A stretch of 64,000 nt of DNA from Candidatus Pseudobutyricicoccus lothianensis (GCA_904419295.1 CAJFRA010000001.1:1-64000); one strand, 5' to 3'. Shown: positions 41,580-49,524, counted from the stretch's first letter. Translations and numbers: made by a program. Notes: generated by a model from the sequence alone, not told the origin.

Positions 41580-41853
41580 AGCCGCAGGACGGCTATTATA
41601 CTAATTTTGCGGCCCTTTTCTCGCCGCCGCAGGGCGGCAACCGAAAAGATGGCCAATATACCACAGCGCAGGGCACCGTGGTATAATAGCCGCAGGACGG
41701 CTATTATACTAATTTTGCGGCCCTTTTCTCGCCGCCGTAGGGCGGCAACCGAAAAGATGGCCAATATACCACAGCGCAGGGTACTGTGGTATAATAGCCG
41801 CAGGACGGCTATTATACTAATTTTGCGGCCCTTTTCTCGCCGCCGCAGGGCGG
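41563..41853. repeat. Tandem array of 108-bp palindromic units (2.7 copies)
   Basis: Three direct repeats start at 41563, 41671 and 41779 with a period of exactly 108 bp. The first two are nearly identical, and the third is cut after 75 bp. Each unit holds an element of 95 bp bounded by GTGGTATA and TATACCAC. It begins with a perfect 11-bp hairpin (TATAATAGCCG, loop CAGGA) and continues with GC-rich arms (GCCGCC/GGGCGGC). Because of the palindrome, a TATAAT hexamer is present on both strands. 108 is divisible by 3, so stop-free frames run through both strands, but they are repeats of 36 codons and not credible genes. The array lies between the divergent SDR and cyclophilin genes. Confidence 0.92.
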
Positions 41854-41953
41854 TAGGCAGAAATCGGCCGGATCGGCCACATTCTACAACCTAATTTGCC
41901 TCAAAACAGGACTTGTTTGGAAACAAGGACGTGTGGGGCACAGCGGAGGAACC

Positions 41954-42544
41954 ATGAAGCATCGCATTTGGAAACGGATGGCTTTGGGTGCCATGGCGGC
42001 TATGCTGCTGTGGGCTACAGCCTGTACCGAAGGACAATCATCCGGCGGAAACGCCGCAGACGAAGGAGAGACGACTGTGAGCAAAGCAACGATCACAATG
42101 GAAGATGGGCAGCAGATCCACATGACGCTGGACGGGGAGCAAGCACCGATCACTGTGGAAAACTTCGCCAAGCTGGCCAAGGAAGGGTTTTACGATGGAC
42201 TGACCTTCCACCGCATCGAGCCCGGTTTTGTCATCCAAGGGGGAGATCCCAATGGCAATGGCACCGGCGGCCCGGGCTACCAGATCAAAGGTGAGTTTTC
42301 GGCCAACGGCGTGGAAAACACCATTTCCCATGTGCGGGGTGTGGTCTCTATGGCCCGCGCCCAGGATTACGACAGCGCCGGCAGCCAGTTCTTTATCACA
42401 CTGGATGACGCCACATTTTTAGATGGCCAGTATGCGGCCTTTGGCACAGTGGATGAGGAGAGCATGAAAGTGGTGGATGCCATTGTGGAGCAGTATCTGC
42501 AAGATGGCAAAGCGCCCGTTATGAAAAGCGTGACAGTGGAATGA
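41954..42544 (+). CDS. Lipoprotein peptidyl-prolyl cis-trans isomerase (cyclophilin)
   Basis: A 196-aa cyclophilin anchored as a lipoprotein: signal peptide with lipobox ATAC (Cys24), a short linker, then the cyclophilin domain (about residues 45-195). Typical motifs are TVENFAKLAKEGFYDGLTFHR, FVIQGGDPNGNGTGGPGY, SMARAQDYDSAGSQFFI and AAFGTV. It accelerates Pro isomerisation of exported proteins outside the membrane. GGAGG lies 4-5 nt before the ATG at 41954. It is followed by a strong terminator. Confidence 0.93.
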   Translation: MKHRIWKRMALGAMAAMLLWATACTEGQSSGGNAADEGETTVSKATITMEDGQQIHMTLDGEQAPITVENFAKLAKEGFYDGLTFHRIEPGFVIQGGDPNGNGTGGPGYQIKGEFSANGVENTISHVRGVVSMARAQDYDSAGSQFFITLDDATFLDGQYAAFGTVDEESMKVVDAIVEQYLQDGKAPVMKSVTVE

Positions 42545-42545
42545 G

Positions 42546-42580
42546 AAAAAACAGCAGGGGCACAGCCTCTGCTGTTTTTT
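42546..42580 (+). terminator. Intrinsic terminator after the cyclophilin
   Basis: Stem AAAAAACAGCAG/CTGCTGTTTTTT with an 11-nt loop. Confidence 0.9.
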
Positions 42581-42639
42581 GCTCTTTTGATCTATAGAAA
42601 AAAATAATAAGTCATATCGGGAACTATTATAACAAACGA

Positions 42640-42669
42640 TTGGACTTTGCCGGCCTATGGCGCTATAAT
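42640..42669 (+). promoter_or_regulatory. Promoter of the candidate small RNA
   Basis: -35 TTGGAC, 18-nt spacer, consensus -10 TATAAT. Confidence 0.65.
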
Positions 42670-42675
42670 AAAGAC

Positions 42676-42753
42676 AGCAAAAGCAAATGTGAAAACCAAA
42701 TCTTCTTGTAGAGAAAAGAGCAATCCGAGTAACGCACGGGCGGCTCTTTTTTT
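42676..42753 (+). ncRNA. Candidate small RNA (about 78 nt)
   Basis: A promoter (42640-42669) and an intrinsic terminator (AAAAGAGC at 42714-42721, GCTCTTTT at 42743-42750, then more T) enclose about 75 nt with no open reading frame or ribosome binding site. The terminator loop of 21 nt can form a further CCG/CGG pairing. Together they define an independent transcript in the gap of about 330 nt between the cyclophilin and a small membrane ORF. No known RNA family was recognised. Confidence 0.45.
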
Positions 42754-42801
42754 CATTCTCAAGGGACGAATTCTCAGTGGATGTCCGTAATATAAAGACG
42801 A

Positions 42802-42830
42802 TTGACTTTGGTTTGAGTATCGTGTATGCT
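42802..42830 (+). promoter_or_regulatory. Promoter for the small-ORF/KPVxYLYP operon
   Basis: -35 TTGACT, 17-nt spacer, -10 TATGCT, 47 nt before the ATG at 42877. Confidence 0.8.
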
Positions 42831-42876
42831 AAAAGAGAGGAGAAGGCCCATAGAGACAGAGAAAAGGAGGGGTTGG

Positions 42877-43005
42877 ATGGCACGGTATATCGCCCGGTCC
42901 GCCGCCAAGTGCCTGTGGTGCATTTTGGGGATGACGGCCGTGATTTACGGCATCCTTTCCATGCAGCCGGATGCCGTGGAAGCCATTGTCTACTGTTGTG
43001 GATAA
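42877..43005 (+). CDS. 42-aa small membrane protein
   Basis: A short frame starting MARYIARSAAKCLW with one hydrophobic segment (about residues 12-29) and ending in YCCG. AAAGGAGG lies 6 nt before its ATG, and a good promoter lies just upstream. It ends 13 nt before the ATG of the next gene, which has its own AAAGGAGG, so both are expressed together. The basic N-terminus and single TM helix suggest a membrane microprotein; function unknown. Confidence 0.68.
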   Translation: MARYIARSAAKCLWCILGMTAVIYGILSMQPDAVEAIVYCCG

Positions 43006-43018
43006 AGGAGGGCGCTTT

Positions 43019-43681
43019 ATGAGCCGGTATGTACTGAAGAAAACGGGCAAAATGCTGCTGTATCTATTTTGCGCCGTGACCATTGTGTATTTTGTGCTAT
43101 CCCTGGCGCCAAGCAGCCCAGCCGAGGTGATCTTGGCGAAGCCGGTGGTCTATTTGTATCCCACCCAGACCATGGAAGTGGCAGTGGACGTGGAGCTGAC
43201 CCAGGGCCACTTGACTGTGACAGACCCGCCCATCGGCCAAGGGTGGCAGGTGACCGCCCAGCCCGACGGCCAGCTGACGGACAGCCAAGGGAACCAGTAC
43301 CCCTATTTGTTCTGGGAGGCAGACGCACCGGCAGATTTCGATTTTTCCAAAGGGTTCGTAGTGCCTGGCAGCCAAACAGAAGAGTTTTTGCAGGAAAAAT
43401 TGGCCCTGCTGGGGCTGAATGACAGGGAAACTGCCGACTTTTTGGAATATTGGCAGCCGCGCATGGAAGAGAATGCCTATAACCTGGTGGCTTTCCAAAC
43501 AGAGCGCTATACAGAGCTGGCACAGCTGAACATCGAGCCGGCGCCAGACAGTGTGATCCGGGTATTCATGGCCTATCAGCCATTGAAAGAGCCGGTAGAG
43601 GTGGAGCCCCAGGCGCTGCAGCCGGCCACACGGCACGGATTTGCCGCAGTGGAATGGGGCGGCAGTGAAGTGAGACCATAA
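43019..43681 (+). CDS. Extracytoplasmic protein of the KPVxYLYP type
   Basis: A 220-aa protein with an N-terminal TM helix (about residues 11-30) and an extracytoplasmic domain starting with the striking KPVVYLYPTQTMEVAVDVEL. Similar KPVIYLYP-type domains are found in scattered bacterial and eukaryotic proteins of unknown function; I cannot name the family with certainty. LFWEADAP and a C-terminal VRVFMAYQPLKEP-like segment (IRVFMAYQPLKEP here) are further landmarks. AAAGGAGG precedes the ATG at 43019. Confidence 0.78.
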   Translation: MSRYVLKKTGKMLLYLFCAVTIVYFVLSLAPSSPAEVILAKPVVYLYPTQTMEVAVDVELTQGHLTVTDPPIGQGWQVTAQPDGQLTDSQGNQYPYLFWEADAPADFDFSKGFVVPGSQTEEFLQEKLALLGLNDRETADFLEYWQPRMEENAYNLVAFQTERYTELAQLNIEPAPDSVIRVFMAYQPLKEPVEVEPQALQPATRHGFAAVEWGGSEVRP

Positions 43682-43691
43682 ACGAGAAGAC

Positions 43692-43723
43692 AAAACGCGC
43701 CCCGGCCCTGGGGCGCGTTTTTT
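43692..43723 (+). terminator. Intrinsic terminator
   Basis: 12-bp stem AAAACGCGCCCC and its complement, loop GGCCCT, followed by further T. Confidence 0.88.
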
Positions 43724-43765
43724 GCCTGTAGACCGGGGAAAGACGACAGAATGGGGAAAAAAACA

Positions 43766-43794
43766 TTGCCTATTTTGAAAAAAGAGGGTATACT
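43766..43794 (+). promoter_or_regulatory. serS promoter
   Basis: -35 TTGCCT, 17-nt spacer, -10 TATACT. Confidence 0.8.
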
Positions 43795-43800
43795 AATGCC

Positions 43801-44030
43801 AAACGGAATTTGGCGATGACAAAAGAGCTGGCAGGCAGAACCGGGCAGAGAGCCGGTGGTCGGTGCGAACCGGAGGGGGAAACCTGTCTTTCCGCTTTTG
43901 GAGCCGCCGGCGAGGAGCCGGGGGGCCGCGCCCCATACAGCGCGGAAAAGTGGCCGGAACGTCGGCAATTTGGGTGGCACCGCGGAAAGTCTTCCGTCCC
44001 AGAACAACAGGGATGGGAAGGCTTTTTTTC
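43801..44030 (+). promoter_or_regulatory. T-box leader of serS
   Basis: A tRNA-sensing T-box riboswitch. The T-box sequence TGGCACCGCGG is at 43975-43985. It is followed by a terminator (CTTCCGTCCC at 43991-44000 pairing with GGGATGGGAAG at 44010-44020, then T7). The Stem I apical sequence GGTGCGAACCGG is at about 43860-43872. Uncharged tRNA-Ser would stabilise the antiterminator and raise serS expression. A UCC at 43891-43893 is a tentative specifier codon. Confidence 0.9.
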
Positions 44031-44083
44031 TGTCTCTTCGGGACAAAGCGCCCGGTGCCCTAACAGCAATGGAGGAAGAGATT

Positions 44084-45370
44084 ATGCTGGATATGAAATT
44101 CCTGCGGCAAAACCCGGAGGCCGTCAAAGAGAACATCCGCAAAAAGTTCCAGGAAGACAAACTGCCCCTGGTGGATGAAGTGCTGGAGATGGACAAAGCC
44201 TGCCGGGAAAAGAAAACCCGGTCTGACTATCTGCGCTCCCAGCGCAACGCCATCAGCAAGCAGATCGGCGCCATGATGGCCAAAGGGCAGCGGGAGGAAG
44301 CAGAGCAGACCAAGCGCCAAGTGACCGATATGGCCCAGGAGATGGAAGAACTGGGGCAGCAGATCGGTCAGCTGGAAGAAGAGATCCGCAAGAGGATGTT
44401 GGTGATCCCCAACTTGATCGACCCGGCTGTGCCGCTGGGCAAAGACGACAGCGAAAATGTGGAGCGGCAGCGCTTTGGCGAGCCCCGGGTGCCCGATTAC
44501 GAAGTGCCTTACCATGTGGATATCATGGAAAAACTGGCTGGCATCGACCTGGACAGCGCCCGCAAGACCAGCGGCACCGGGTTCTATTATCTGTGCGGCG
44601 ATGTGGCCCGGCTCCAGTCGGCCGTGCTCTCCTACGCCCGGGATTTCATGATCGGCAAGGGGTTCACCTACTATATCCCGCCCTTTATGATCCGCAGCAG
44701 CGTGGTGGACGGCGTGATGAGCTTTGCCGAAATGGAGAATATGATGTACAAGATCGAGGGGGAAGACCTCTATTTGATCGGCACCAGTGAACACGCCATG
44801 ATCGGCAAGTTCATCGATACCATATTGGATGAGAGCAGCCTGCCCCAGACGTTGACCAGCTATTCCCCCTGTTTCCGCAAAGAAGTGGGCGCCCACGGCA
44901 TCGAGGAGCGGGGCGTCTACCGGATCCATCAGTTCGAAAAGCAGGAGATGGTAGTGGTGTGCAAGCCGGAGGAAAGCCCGGAGTGGTTCGATAAGCTGTG
45001 GAATTACTCGGTGGAATTTTTCCGGACGCTGGATATCCCGGTGCGCACTATCGAATGCTGCTCCGGCGACCTGGCGGATCTGAAAGTGCGCAGCGTGGAT
45101 GTGGAGGCCTGGTCTCCCCGCCAGCAAAAATACTTTGAGGTGGGCAGCTGCTCCAACATGGGCGACGCCCAAGCACGCCGTTTGGGCATCCGGGTGCGGC
45201 AAAAAGGCGGCAACTATTTCCCCCACACATTGAACAACACCGTGGTGGCCCCGCCCCGCATGCTCATCGCCTTTTTGGAAAACAATCTGCAGGCCGATGG
45301 CAGTGTGAAGATCCCGCAAGCATTGCAGCCCTATATGGGCGGCCAGGAGGCCATCCTTCCCAAAGCATGA
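44084..45370 (+). CDS. serS: Seryl-tRNA synthetase
   Basis: A 428-aa class II synthetase. The N-terminal coiled-coil arm that contacts tRNA-Ser spans about residues 28-100. Motif 2 lies in SPCFRKEVGAHGIEERGVYR and motif 3 in NNTVVAPPRMLIAFLEN; LYLIGTSEHAMIG is also typical. The ATG at 44084 is 8 nt after GGAGG; earlier in-frame codons lie in the T-box. It ends IPQALQPYMGG as most bacterial SerRS do. Confidence 0.97.
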   Translation: MLDMKFLRQNPEAVKENIRKKFQEDKLPLVDEVLEMDKACREKKTRSDYLRSQRNAISKQIGAMMAKGQREEAEQTKRQVTDMAQEMEELGQQIGQLEEEIRKRMLVIPNLIDPAVPLGKDDSENVERQRFGEPRVPDYEVPYHVDIMEKLAGIDLDSARKTSGTGFYYLCGDVARLQSAVLSYARDFMIGKGFTYYIPPFMIRSSVVDGVMSFAEMENMMYKIEGEDLYLIGTSEHAMIGKFIDTILDESSLPQTLTSYSPCFRKEVGAHGIEERGVYRIHQFEKQEMVVVCKPEESPEWFDKLWNYSVEFFRTLDIPVRTIECCSGDLADLKVRSVDVEAWSPRQQKYFEVGSCSNMGDAQARRLGIRVRQKGGNYFPHTLNNTVVAPPRMLIAFLENNLQADGSVKIPQALQPYMGGQEAILPKA

Positions 45371-45511
45371 TCTGAGGGATAGCAAACTTTTGGGCCGCCG
45401 GGCGAATTTTACAAAATACGCTTGCATTTGCGGGAATGGGTGATATCCCACAAAAGCTGGCAAATATCCCAGGGCATCTTTAGCATTTCAAACGATTTCC
45501 GCCGCAGGGGA

Positions 45512-45540
45512 TTTACTTTGCATATCAAAAGAACTATAAT
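45512..45540 (+). promoter_or_regulatory. fab operon promoter P1 with FabT-like operator
   Basis: -35 TTTACT, 17-nt spacer, consensus -10 TATAAT. The spacer holds TTTGCATATCAAA (45517-45529), a TTTG-N5-CAAA palindrome like the sites bound by MarR-type FabT repressors. The gap from serS to acpP (about 300 nt) has no gene. Confidence 0.7.
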
Positions 45541-45587
45541 GATTGGCATGTCTGGTGCCGGCACAAGGCCCGGCGGCCTGAAAAAGG

Positions 45588-45616
45588 TTGACACAATATT
45601 GGAAATGGTGTATTTT
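45588..45616 (+). promoter_or_regulatory. fab operon promoter P2
   Basis: Consensus -35 TTGACA, 17-nt spacer, -10 TATTTT, about 60 nt before the acpP start. It carries no FabT-like site, so it may give basal expression. Confidence 0.75.
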
Positions 45617-45674
45617 TATCCTTGCGACAAAACAAAAAGACGTTTATTTTTCAATGAAAAAGGAGATAACGGAA

Positions 45675-45905
45675 ATGAATACCTTCGACAAAGTGAAATC
45701 GGTCATCGTGGAATCTCTGAACTGCGACGAGGCGCTGGTGACACCGGAAGCCCGTCTGGTGGAAGACCTGGGCGCAGACTCCCTGGATGCTGTGGAACTG
45801 ATCATGGCCATGGAAGAAGCCTGCAATATGACATTTGAAGAGGATGCTGCCACCCAGATGCAGACAGTGGGCGACATCGTCTCTTACATCGACGCCCATC
45901 AATAA
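45675..45905 (+). CDS. acpP: Acyl carrier protein
   Basis: A 76-aa carrier of fatty acyl intermediates. The 4'-phosphopantetheine attachment serine is in LGADSLDAVEL (about residue 36). The highly acidic sequence and length are normal. AAAGGAGATAAC lies before the ATG at 45675. It is the first gene of the fatty-acid synthesis operon, separated from accB by about 155 nt that carry a second FabT-like site. Confidence 0.96.
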   Translation: MNTFDKVKSVIVESLNCDEALVTPEARLVEDLGADSLDAVELIMAMEEACNMTFEEDAATQMQTVGDIVSYIDAHQ

Positions 45906-45960
45906 AAGGGAAGAGGATGACCAGAGCGGAACGGCTTTGGTTTTTCTCTTACCAAATTGA

Positions 45961-45973
45961 TTTGAAATTCAAA
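45961..45973 (+). promoter_or_regulatory. FabT-like operator before accB
   Basis: TTTGAAATTCAAA is a perfect dyad around a central A, of the same TTTG-N5-CAAA type as the site in the acpP promoter. It lies in the acpP-accB gap and could control an internal promoter or block read-through. Confidence 0.6.
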
Positions 45974-46061
45974 ATAATTTTCTGCCGCTCCGGCTGCGAA
46001 AGCCGGGGATGGCGGGACCAGGCCAGACAACCGTGAAGTGCAAAGGGGGAATCCCATACTT

Positions 46062-46496
46062 ATGATGGAGACAGAACAGATCAAGGAACTGATGGAGCAA
46101 TTTGCCCGTACCGGGCTGCGTTCCCTGCGGCTGAGCCAGGGCGACTTCACCCTGGAGATGGAGGCGGGCGGCGCATGCCAGCCGGCTGCCGCCGCAACGG
46201 CCGCGCCTGCGGTGCAGCCGGCGCCAGCGCCTGCCGCACCGGCGGAAGAAGAGCAGGGCGTTGCCGTCACAGCACCGGTGGTAGGCGTCTATTACGAAGG
46301 CCCGGCACCCGGGGCCGACCCCTTCATCAAAGTGGGGCAGCAGGTGGAAAAGGGCCAGACCCTTTGCATCTTGGAGGCCATGAAGATGATGAATGAGATC
46401 GAAGCGCCTGTCAGCGGCCAAGTGGTGGCCATTGAGGCCGTGCCCGGCGAGCTGGTCTCCTTTGGCCAGACCCTGGTGCGCATTCTGCCAAGGTGA
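46062..46496 (+). CDS. accB: Biotin carboxyl carrier protein of acetyl-CoA carboxylase
   Basis: A 144-aa protein. The N-terminal segment (MMETEQIKELMEQFARTGL) is followed by an Ala/Pro-rich flexible linker (about residues 45-70) and the biotinyl domain with the biotinylation site EAMKMMNE, Lys108. It shuttles the carboxybiotin between AccC and AccDA. The ATG at 46062 fits the conserved start; upstream in-frame residues look like leader sequence. It is followed 4 nt later by accC. Confidence 0.95.
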   Translation: MMETEQIKELMEQFARTGLRSLRLSQGDFTLEMEAGGACQPAAAATAAPAVQPAPAPAAPAEEEQGVAVTAPVVGVYYEGPAPGADPFIKVGQQVEKGQTLCILEAMKMMNEIEAPVSGQVVAIEAVPGELVSFGQTLVRILPR

Positions 46497-46500
46497 GCCT

Positions 46501-47850
46501 ATGTTCCATAAAATATTGATCGCCAACCGGGGCGAGATCGCCCTGCGCATCCTGCGGGCCTGCAAGGAGATGGGCATTGAGACCGTGGCCGTCTATTCCC
46601 AGGCAGACGAAGAGGCGCTGCACCGCCAACTGGCGGACGAAAGCGTGTGCATTGGGCCCGCTCCCAGCCGCCAGAGTTATCTGGATATGAAAAACATCCT
46701 GTCGGCTGCGGTGGGTACCGGCTGCGATGCCATCCACCCCGGTTTTGGCTTTTTGTCGGAAAGCCCGGCCTTTGCCCGCCTGGTGGAGACTTGCGGCATC
46801 ACATTCATCGGCCCCAGCGCCGCTGTCATCGAACAGATGGGCGACAAGGCCACGGCCCGCCGTATGGTGCAGCAGGCCGGGGTGCCTGTGGTGCCCGGTT
46901 CGGAGGGCGTGGTGGAAAACGGCGCCCAGGCGGCGGAGATCGCCCGGCAGATCGGCTACCCGGTGTTGATCAAGGCAGCGGCAGGAGGCGGCGGCCGGGG
47001 CATGCGCCGGGCGGACAGCGAAGAAGAGCTGCTGGAGCAGTTCGATGTGGCCCGGGCCGAAGCCGAAGCCTGTTTTGGCGATGGCAGCATGTACCTGGAA
47101 AAGCTGATCCTTTCGCCCAAGCACATCGAATTTCAGATTTTGGCCGACGGCTGCGGCAATACGGTGCATCTGGGGGAACGGGATTGTTCCATCCAGCGCC
47201 GCAACCAGAAGATGGTGGAGGAATCCCCTTGCCACATCCTGACCCCGGCGCTGCGGGAGCAGATGGGCCAGGCTGCCGTGCGGGCCGCCCAGGCTGTGGG
47301 CTACCGCAATGCGGGCACAGTGGAATTCGTGCTGGATAAGCAGGGGAACTTCTATTTTATCGAGATGAACACCCGCATCCAGGTGGAACATCCGGTGACG
47401 GAGATGGTCACCGGCATCGATTTGGTGAAAGAGCAGATCCGCATTGCCGCCGGGCTGCCCCTCTCATTTGAGCAAGAGCAGATCCAGCCCAGGGGCCACG
47501 CCATCGAATGCCGCATCAATGCGGAAGACTGTGCCCATGGCTTCCGCCCCTGCCCGGGGACCATTTCTTTTGTGCATCTGCCCGGCGGACCGGGGGTGCG
47601 GGTCGATACCGCCATTTACCCCGGCTGCACCGTATCGCCCCACTACGACAGCATGCTGGCCAAGATCATCGTCCACGGCAGCACCCGGCTGGAAGCCATC
47701 CGCCGCATGCGCCGCTGCCTGGAAGAATTCATGGTGGAGGGCCCGCTGACCAATGTGGAGCTGCAATATATGATCATGCACCAGGAAGAGTTTGTGAAGG
47801 GCACCTTCACCACGGACTTTATGGAAAGGCATCTGGATAAATTATTATGA
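46501..47850 (+). CDS. accC: Biotin carboxylase
   Basis: A 449-aa ATP-grasp enzyme that carboxylates biotin on AccB. The start MFHKILIANRGEIALRILRA is canonical. The glycine-rich ATP loop is KAAAGGGGRGMR, and HLGERDCSIQRRNQK, EMNTRIQVEHPVTEM and GHAIECRINAED are conserved active-site segments. Length is normal. AAGGTGAG precedes the ATG. The last codons overlap accD (ATGA). Confidence 0.97.
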   Translation: MFHKILIANRGEIALRILRACKEMGIETVAVYSQADEEALHRQLADESVCIGPAPSRQSYLDMKNILSAAVGTGCDAIHPGFGFLSESPAFARLVETCGITFIGPSAAVIEQMGDKATARRMVQQAGVPVVPGSEGVVENGAQAAEIARQIGYPVLIKAAAGGGGRGMRRADSEEELLEQFDVARAEAEACFGDGSMYLEKLILSPKHIEFQILADGCGNTVHLGERDCSIQRRNQKMVEESPCHILTPALREQMGQAAVRAAQAVGYRNAGTVEFVLDKQGNFYFIEMNTRIQVEHPVTEMVTGIDLVKEQIRIAAGLPLSFEQEQIQPRGHAIECRINAEDCAHGFRPCPGTISFVHLPGGPGVRVDTAIYPGCTVSPHYDSMLAKIIVHGSTRLEAIRRMRRCLEEFMVEGPLTNVELQYMIMHQEEFVKGTFTTDFMERHLDKLL

Positions 47851-48731
47851 TCGACCAACTGTTCAAAGAGCGGCGGGAAAAGCTGGATGTTTTTAAGAGC
47901 CTGCGGAAAAAAAGCCAGCCGCCCCGGCGGATCGAAGTGCCGGAAAACCTATATACTGCCTGCCCGGGCTGCGGCGCTTCCATCTTGACCGAAGAGCTGG
48001 ACCGGGCGCTGCGGGTGTGCCCCCATTGCGGCCGTCACCTGCCTCTGGACGCCCGCACCCGCATCCAGCTGGTGGCGGACGAAGGCACTTTCAGCGAGAC
48101 GAACGCCAGCCTGTGCCGGCAAGATCCCCTGCATTTTCCGGGCTATGCCCAAAAATTGACTGCCCTGGAAAAAAAGACAGGGCTGCGGGAAGCGGTGGTC
48201 ACCGGCATCTGCCGCATCGGCGGCTACAAAGTGGTGCTGGGTGTGATGGACAACCGGTTTTTGATGGCCAGCATGGGCTCTGCCGCCGGCGAGAAGATCA
48301 CAAGGGCCATTGAGCTTGCCACCCGCCGCAAACTGCCCCTGGTGTTTTTCTGCGCCTCGGGCGGTGCGCGGATGCAGGAAGGCATCTATTCGCTGATGCA
48401 AATGGCCAAGACCAGCAACGCTGTGGCGCGCTACAGCCGGCAGGGGCTGTTGTATATCAGTGTATTCACCCACCCCACCACCGGCGGTGTCACCGCCAGC
48501 TTTGCCTCCCAGGGCGACATTCTGTTGGCAGAGCCCGGGGCGTTGATCGGCTTTGCCGGCCCGCGGGTGATCGAACAGACCATCCGGCAAAAGCTGCCGG
48601 AGGATTTTCAAAAGGCGGAATTTGTGGAGCAGTGCGGCTTTTTGGATGGCGTTGTCCCACGGCCGGAGATGCGCACCGTGTTGATCCAGCTGCTGCGGCT
48701 GCACAGCAAGGAGGGGCGCAAACATGGATAG
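47847..48731 (+). CDS. accD: Acetyl-CoA carboxylase carboxyltransferase subunit beta
   Basis: A 294-aa subunit with the N-terminal zinc ribbon Cys39-x2-Cys42 ... Cys58-x2-Cys61 and the crotonase-like carboxyltransferase domain (FFCASGGARMQEGIYSLMQM, HPTTGGVTASFA, GALIGFAGPRVIEQT). With AccA it moves the carboxyl group from biotin to acetyl-CoA, giving malonyl-CoA. It overlaps accC by 4 nt and accA by 8 nt. Confidence 0.96.
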   Translation: MIDQLFKERREKLDVFKSLRKKSQPPRRIEVPENLYTACPGCGASILTEELDRALRVCPHCGRHLPLDARTRIQLVADEGTFSETNASLCRQDPLHFPGYAQKLTALEKKTGLREAVVTGICRIGGYKVVLGVMDNRFLMASMGSAAGEKITRAIELATRRKLPLVFFCASGGARMQEGIYSLMQMAKTSNAVARYSRQGLLYISVFTHPTTGGVTASFASQGDILLAEPGALIGFAGPRVIEQTIRQKLPEDFQKAEFVEQCGFLDGVVPRPEMRTVLIQLLRLHSKEGRKHG

Positions 48732-49524
48732 TTACGACAAAGTCTTGCTGGCGCGGGACGGAACGAGACCCAACCTGCGCCACTACATCAGCCGCCTGTT
48801 CACTGATTTCTTTGAGCAGAAGGGGGATCGTTCCTGCCGGGATGACGGCGCCATCATAGGCGGCATCGCCCTGCTGGAAGACCGGCCCATTACTGTGCTG
48901 GGGCATCAAAAAGGCGCTTCATTGGAAGAGAATGTCCAGTGCAACTTTGGCATGCCGGGGCCCGAAGGCTACCGCAAAGCGCTGCGCATCATGGAGCAGG
49001 CGGAAAAATTCGGCCGCCCCATTTTGACTTTTGTGGATACGCCGGGGGCCTACCCAGGCATGGAGGCCGAAGAGCGGGGGCAGGGCGAAGCCATTGCCCG
49101 CTGCCTGATGGCCATGGGGCAGCTGCGGGTGCCCATTTTGACGGTGGTCATCGGCGAAGGCGGCAGCGGCGGGGCGCTGGCCATTTCGGTGGCCGACCGG
49201 ATCTGGATGCTGGAAAACGCGGTCTATTCCGTGCTCTCCCCCGAAGGATTCGCTACGATCTTGTGGAAAGATGCCAGCCGGGCAAGAGAAGCCAGCGAGC
49301 TGATGAAGCTGACGGCCAATGATTTGAAAGAAGCCGGCGTCTGCGACCGGGTGATCCCAGAGCCGCCAGGCGGCGTCAAGCGGGAGCACGAACGGTTTTT
49401 CACCGGCCTGCGGCGTCTGCTCACGTTGGAAGTGGATCTGTTGTGCAAGCAGAACATCAACACATTGCTCAGTGAGCGGTACGACCGGTACCGGGCGCTG
49501 GGGGCAAAGGGGGAGAAAATATGA
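48724..49524 (+). CDS. accA: Acetyl-CoA carboxylase carboxyltransferase subunit alpha
   Basis: A 266-aa subunit partner of AccD. Conserved stretches include GDRSCRDDGAIIGGIALL, NFGMPGPEGYRKALR, FVDTPGAYPGMEAEERGQGEAIA and GEGGSGGALAI. The N-terminal extension of E. coli AccA is partly missing, as in many Firmicutes (266 versus about 320 aa). The start ATG lies within the end of accD. Confidence 0.96.
   Translation: MDSYDKVLLARDGTRPNLRHYISRLFTDFFEQKGDRSCRDDGAIIGGIALLEDRPITVLGHQKGASLEENVQCNFGMPGPEGYRKALRIMEQAEKFGRPILTFVDTPGAYPGMEAEERGQGEAIARCLMAMGQLRVPILTVVIGEGGSGGALAISVADRIWMLENAVYSVLSPEGFATILWKDASRAREASELMKLTANDLKEAGVCDRVIPEPPGGVKREHERFFTGLRRLLTLEVDLLCKQNINTLLSERYDRYRALGAKGEKI

Noticed and set aside
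41465..41894. Open frames through the repeat array on both strands with 36-residue repeating peptides
   Set aside because: The frames exist because 108 is divisible by 3; there is no ribosome binding site, and the DNA shows RNA-like palindromes instead.
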